Source of the DNA: Dicyema japonicum
Taxonomy: Eukaryota > Dicyemida > Rhombozoa > Dicyemidae
DNA: 64,000 nucleotides
NCBI GenBank assembly: GCA_011109175.1
Contig: RDEW01000057.1
Coordinates: 122,782 to 186,781 of the forward strand
Direction of reading: 5' to 3'
The notes beneath the pieces are model-generated. The model did no database searches and was not told where the DNA came from. It was given only the letters and a program-made list of their open reading frames with translations. Within the stretch, counting starts at the first letter, position 1. Each line of letters begins with the position of its first letter. Of the stretch, positions 60,021 to 64,000 are shown in pieces. A program made the position numbers and the translations under genes.

Positions 60021-60660
60021 TATTTTCGCATCTAAAATCAAAAATAATAATAAGTGTTTATAAAAAATTTTATTATACAACCCAACATCCAAAGCTGTGA
60101 TCCCAAAGTTGACAGTACTTGTTATAATAAAATCAAATAGTCATTAATTTTTTCGGTTTTAAAATTTTGATCTTTAGTGAAATTCTTTGAAATTAGCAAA
60201 ATAGCTCTTTCGACGGAGAACGATTTATTCCTGGTATTAATTTGTTGCATCGCCATAATGTGATTTAACTTTACAATTTGCAATAAATGGATACACATTT
60301 CACACGGAAAAAAACACAAAACAAGTAAATTTCCCGCTTAAAATTATATTGTCATATACCGATAGTCAATATCGTGGAGAATCAGCAATAAGAGGACAAA
60401 TTGTCTCGTTGGATCTTCTCTACTATTCATCTATTTCAGCACATATTGGAGATCTAGTCAATAATCAAAAATATACTGTGTCACAGTCTGATAAATCGTC
60501 ACTTACAAAATACAACTAAATTGTCTAAATTTAAAAATCTACACATTAATAAATAATATACATCACCAGCTAATAGTTAGTTAAAAAACGAGTTTTTTTG
60601 TCCCTCAGCTAACCAACATCCCCATTAAAATAAAAGTAAATACTGAATTTATTAAAAATT
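60020..60660. other. No identified gene
   Basis: AT-rich. Positions about 60080-60118 (CCAACATCCAAAGCTGTGAT) repeat sequence from inside the SF3B3 gene (about 58080-58115), a small duplicated gene fragment. Nothing else is supported. Confidence 0.45.
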
Positions 60661-60662
60661 TA

Positions 60663-60960
60663 TTTAATAACCCCGGATACACCGAGAAAGAAGTTAAAGT
60701 AAACAACTAATTAAGTGTATCCAGTTTACACTTCTACAAAAACAGAGTCCATCCAGAACAGCATAAAAGTTAAGACGTCCATTACATGCAGTTGTGGAAA
60801 CCCTCCAGTGGAGTGGGGAGAGCAAATGATCCTTTTTCGTGCCGGCCTGGCACTGGGCGTCACATAGACAGGTGGATCACATGACGCCACTCTAATAGAA
60901 GAGAGAGGAGGAACAGACAAGCAAGCAGAAAACTTTAACCAATTAACCACGCATCAAAAT
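60663..60960 (-). mobile_element. SINE family 2, copy with complete 3' tail
   Basis: Minus orientation. Body: GGTGGATCACATGACGCCAC and GTGGGGAGAGCAAATGATCC on the listed strand; 3' end: GGACTCTGTTTTTGTAGAAG, then a 60-bp tail with GATACACTTAATTAG, TTCTTTCTCGGTGTATCCGG and GGTTATTAAATAAA. That tail is the 3' end of the I-like LINE (compare 33606-33665 and 12901-12970). Confidence 0.88.
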
Positions 60961-61905
60961 TTATTTAAAAATGGATTTACCATTAAAAAATAATAAATTT
61001 AAAAAATTATAATTAAATAAAATTAATAAAATGTGATCCCTAAGCCTAAATTTACTCATTAGCGAAATGTTTAATTTATTTAATTAAAATTTTAGGATCA
61101 CCAAGAGAGAATTTAATGTTATGGTCGTATACCTAATATGAAATGTTTTACTCTTTAAAAAATATTCAATTAATTCAAGGAAATTTGTATTTCTTCTATA
61201 ATTTCCCCGCCATTTTCAGGTTCTATGGAATAAATCGGAAAATTTTGCTCTACTACACAGTATTTAGCAGTATCTAAACCATCATATAGTGGATACCTCT
61301 TTGGCGACCTCTAGGACCCATCGTAATTATAGGTTAAATTGTGCTTAGCCTAAAATTATTCTAAACGATTTAATTACTTCTATGGATTTGAGTTTCAACT
61401 CAATATCTTCAATACAAAAGAATCGCTCCTATAGTAAGTTCATTGTTCGTCAAAAATAAAATTTATAGCAATTTTCGTTAAACGACCTCTTTCCCGTCTT
61501 AAGATGTTTAACTCCTCTTTCATTTCCTTTATTTTTTCCATGATCTCTCTTTAAATTTTCACCAGAAGCATTTCAGCACGCTAATTTAATTAATTTATTT
61601 TATAGATATTTTATTTATCAATTAATAAGATTTGTAAATTCCAATGGTTTTTTAAATATTTTAAATATTTTTTAATAGACGATTTATCAGATTGTGACAT
61701 ACTGTCCACTATTACAATTGTTTTAATGAAAAACCTTAAGTGGCCAACAATTTCATTTTCGGTAGAAATATGTTTCACGAAGACCCGTTGTTTCGGATGG
61801 TAGTCGGTAACCTTCCTCCTCAAATAGACTTAACAAGGAGGGTGCCTCATTTTATAAATTTTATTATTAATTTTACAACTCCATCCCAGGTCATAACCAT
61901 CCGGA
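60961..61905. other. No identified gene
   Basis: Very AT-rich, short frames only. A degenerate LINE-tail motif (TTTTAGGATCACCAAGAGAG) lies near 61090. Confidence 0.4.
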
Positions 61906-61909
61906 TAAT

Positions 61910-62260
61910 CTTATGTTATGTTATCCAATTAAGTCGTTTCCGACCCTTGGAGATCTCATGAACGAGTTTCCTCCACTCTCCCCGATCCGTTGCAATTTGG
62001 AGTAGCCTTGATATAGGCATTCCCGTGACGTCTTCCACCGTGGATAGCCACCAAGTCCTCGGTCGGCCAGGTCTTCTCTTCCCAGTAATATTGTTCAGCA
62101 TAATGGTTCTTTCCAGTGAATCAGAGCGGACAACATTCCCAAAGAACGCCAATCTGTGTTTTACGATTCTTCCTTCTAGCGAAATGTCAGTCTCTACCCG
62201 TTTGAGTACATCGATGTTTGTTATTTTATGAAGTCCAAGGGATTCTTAGTAACCTCCTCC
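61910..62260 (-). pseudogene. LINE C-terminal fragment (AP-endonuclease family)
   Basis: Minus-strand reading RIVKHRLAFFGNVVRSDSLE, GKRRPGRPRTWWLSTVEDV and GEWRKLVHEISKGRKRLNWI, stop. This FGH(V)..R...G.RRRGRP..W..DR..WR.LV pattern is the standard C terminus of CR1/L2/RTE-like LINE proteins. Same 3' end as 34541-34830. Confidence 0.8.
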
Positions 62261-62290
62261 AGCACCACAGATCAAAAGCATCGGATAATA

Positions 62291-62489
62291 CAGGGTTTTC
62301 TATTTATTTAATAACTTTGTCATAAAATTTAATAACTTTGTCAAAATATTCAATAACTTTGTCATAAAATTTAATAACTTTGTCATAAAATTTAATAATT
62401 TTGTCAAAATGTTTAATACTTCGTCAAAATACTTAATAACTTTGTTAAAATGTTTAATAACTTTGTCAAAATGTTTAATAACTTTGTAA
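62291..62489 (+). repeat. Left iteron array of the Tc1/mariner-like element
   Basis: About nine tandem units of AATAACTTTGTCAAAATGTTT or TCATAAAATTT type, spaced 20-21 bp. Probably transposase-binding sites. Confidence 0.88.
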
Positions 62490-62490
62490 A

Positions 62491-62597
62491 GATTATTATT
62501 TATATTTTTGGGATTATTATTTATATTTTTGGGATCACTATTTATATTTTTTAGATCATTATTTATATTTATTAGATCATTATTTATATTTATTGGA
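62491..62597. repeat. Five-unit 21-bp minisatellite
   Basis: Units of GATTATTATTTATATTTTTG with variants (GATCACTATTTATATTTTTT, GATCATTATTTATATTTATT), directly inside the left iteron array and before the transposase. Confidence 0.85.
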
Positions 62598-62642
62598 TTA
62601 TTAAGTTCCTATAAATACAAATTTTAGCGCAAATTGAATTAA

Positions 62643-63351
62643 ATGAATAGTTACAAAAACAAAAATACTACTGTATCCGAGGATAACCGAAAACTTATTA
62701 TAAATAAATATGAAGCAGGGTTGGCTTATTCAAAAATAAGCGAAGACATCTGTATTAACTATCAGACAGTTGTTTCTATCGTCAAAAAATACAAAAATAC
62801 AGGAAGTTTTGCTTCAACAAAAAATAATTGTGGACGAAAGAAAAAACTTAATTCATCGGACATCTTATTTTTGACTAAAAAAATTGAAGAAGATGCTTCA
62901 TTTACTCTGAAGAATTTAAAAAATTCTTTATTTGATGTGCAAAGAAAAAATGTCTCTTTATCGACAATAAATAGGACGCTAGATACATTTGGATATAGTT
63001 TTAAAAAGATTCAATTTGTACCTATGGCGAGAAATTCTACAATAAATATGGAAGAAAGATATAGATTTGCCAGAAAAATAATTGAAATTGATAATCAACG
63101 GCTTATTTTTATAAACGAAATGGGAGTCAATTGTTCTATGAGATCCAAATTTGGAAGATCCTCAACTCAATCCAATTGAAGAGTTTTTTTCTGTTTGGAA
63201 AAATAACATCAAAAAGAAAAATTGTAGGTACTCTGAGGAATTAATAAACGCAATCCAAAACATCGGAGAAATTCCATCAGATGTGTGCAATAATTTGTAT
63301 AGCCACATGCGGAGCTATTTAGTTAAAGCATTGGCTTATGAAGAATTTTAA
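62643..63351 (+). pseudogene. Tc1/mariner-like transposase, centre deleted
   Basis: Frame 1 (62643-63179): an N-terminal paired-like HTH region (NRKLIINKYEAGLAYSKIS, YQTVVSIVKKYKNTGSF) followed by a second HTH (ASFTLKNLKNSLFD, STINRTLDTFGYSFKK) and the start of the DDE domain, IFINEMGVNCSMRSKFGRS, where the first catalytic Asp of the usual FIDETG motif is Asn. Frame 2 (from about 63155): EDPQLNPIEEFFSVWKNNIK, the third catalytic region (PDLNPIE). The roughly 100 residues with the second Asp are gone, and the join is out of frame. Inactive. Confidence 0.9.
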
Positions 63352-63403
63352 TTTATAGTTGTTTTTTTCAATTAATTATAAAATTGGTTTCTTTTAATTT
63401 GAC

Positions 63404-63585
63404 CCTTGACAAAGTTATTAAACATTTTGACAAAGTTATTAAGTATTTTGACGAATTATTAAACATTTTGACAAAGTTATTAAATTTTATGACAAAGTTA
63501 TTAAATTTTATGACAAAGTTATTAAATTTTTTGACAAAGTTATTAAATTTTATGACAAAGTTATTAAATAAATAGGAAAACCCTG
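63404..63585 (-). repeat. Right iteron array of the Tc1/mariner-like element
   Basis: Inverted counterpart of the left array: eight or nine units of GACAAAGTTATTAAATTTTAT and similar, ending in ATAGGAAAACCCTG. Confidence 0.88.
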
Positions 63586-63587
63586 TA

Positions 63588-64000
63588 TTAATTTAATAAA
63601 TAAAAAAATTTATTTAGTTGATTTATAAATTTTATATATATTATTCATTTTTAGATGCCATAAATTCTCATTTTCATTTTCTACTACGCCGGCCTCATCC
63701 TCCAATAGATTAATCAGAATCCTTTTTTCCGAGGGACATCCGGGTAAACCTGATTCGTCTAAGATGTGGGAATTACCTCTCTCTACCAACGTAGATGTGT
63801 AAACTGGATGATGTAAAAGATATCATCTGTTCCTTTTTGTAACCTCTTCAAGTAGACAACAAACCACTTTTTGTACGTCCTGAGTTAATCAATGTTCGTC
63901 TACAATACCAAGACTGTCCGATCTATGGAGCGACCGAATTTGATACATCCTACTTTATACCCGCTGGTCTCCTACAAGATAGTGAGGCCGGGGTTACTTA
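63588..64000. other. Window edge, no identified gene
   Basis: No convincing coding exon or repeat was seen in this stretch. Confidence 0.4.

Larger units (their letters stand above)
62291..63585 (+). mobile_element. Tc1/mariner-like transposon with iteron-built TIRs
   Basis: The left end CAGGGTTTTCTATTTATTT at 62291 and the right end, reverse-complemented, CAGGGTTTTCCTATTTATTT ending 63585 lie next to TA (62289-62290,63586-63587). Each terminal region, about 180-190 bp, is a run of 8-10 near-identical 20-21-bp units (TTTAATAACTTTGTCAAAATG and variants), in inverted orientation at the two ends. Between them is one broken transposase. Length 1295 bp. Confidence 0.92.

Noticed and set aside
62300-62480. 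A CRISPR-like array of 20-bp repeats
   Set aside because: Units are contiguous with no unique spacers, occur inverted at the other end of a TA-flanked transposon, and the genome is eukaryotic.

Overview
The window looks like nuclear DNA of a compact but transposon-rich metazoan genome. It carries animal-type genes (UTP20, SF3B3, a RANBP3-like protein, CXXC1/CFP1, RSPH14, a JTB-like membrane protein, a bHLH factor) whose introns are extraordinarily short. Every intron I could place by matching protein conservation to GT..AG boundaries is about 20-29 nt. That feature, together with a ciliary radial-spoke gene, points to a dicyemid mesozoan (Dicyema-like parasite of cephalopod kidneys). The species is an inference; another reduced metazoan with tiny introns is possible.

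Layout. 1-1.8 kb: decayed hAT element. 3.4-11.1 kb: UTP20 (minus), its 3' part unresolved, with a 121-bp tandem duplication downstream. 11.2-14.9 kb: one pogo/Tigger element with intact TIRs and TA target site, split by two LINEs, one of which carries a third insertion. 15-25.5 kb: transposon graveyard (LINEs of three types, a hAT tail, direct repeats). 25.6-28.0 kb: RANBP3-like gene (minus). 28.2-30.8 kb: LINE with AP-type endonuclease, followed by a restriction-like-endonuclease LINE tail. 31-32.2 kb: bHLH gene and perhaps another small gene. 32.2-34.8 kb: LINE 3' ends. 34.9-35.3 kb: JTB-like gene. 36.2-43.7 kb: second and third pogo/Tigger elements, LINEs and a tRNA-derived SINE family. 43.9-44.8 kb: CXXC1/CFP1 gene, with a complete hAT element (8-bp target duplication) right behind it and a SINE behind that. 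47-50.7 kb: LINE and second SINE family. 50.8-52.0 kb: RSPH14 (minus). 52.6-54.3 kb: probable unidentified plus-strand gene. 54.7-58.7 kb: SF3B3 (minus). 59.6-64 kb: SINE/LINE tails and a Tc1/mariner-like element with iteron-built inverted repeats.

The genes are unrelated housekeeping, chromatin and cilium genes, not an operon or cluster; what they share is architecture: tiny introns and a nearly pure A/T block of 50-120 bp directly before the start codon. Several otherwise conserved genes carry single-base frame breaks at homopolymers, which look like assembly errors. The most interesting systems are (1) the SINE-LINE pair sharing a 3' tail, (2) the iteron-TIR Tc1/mariner element, (3) the nested pogo/LINE/LINE insertion, and (4) the uniform ultra-short introns.
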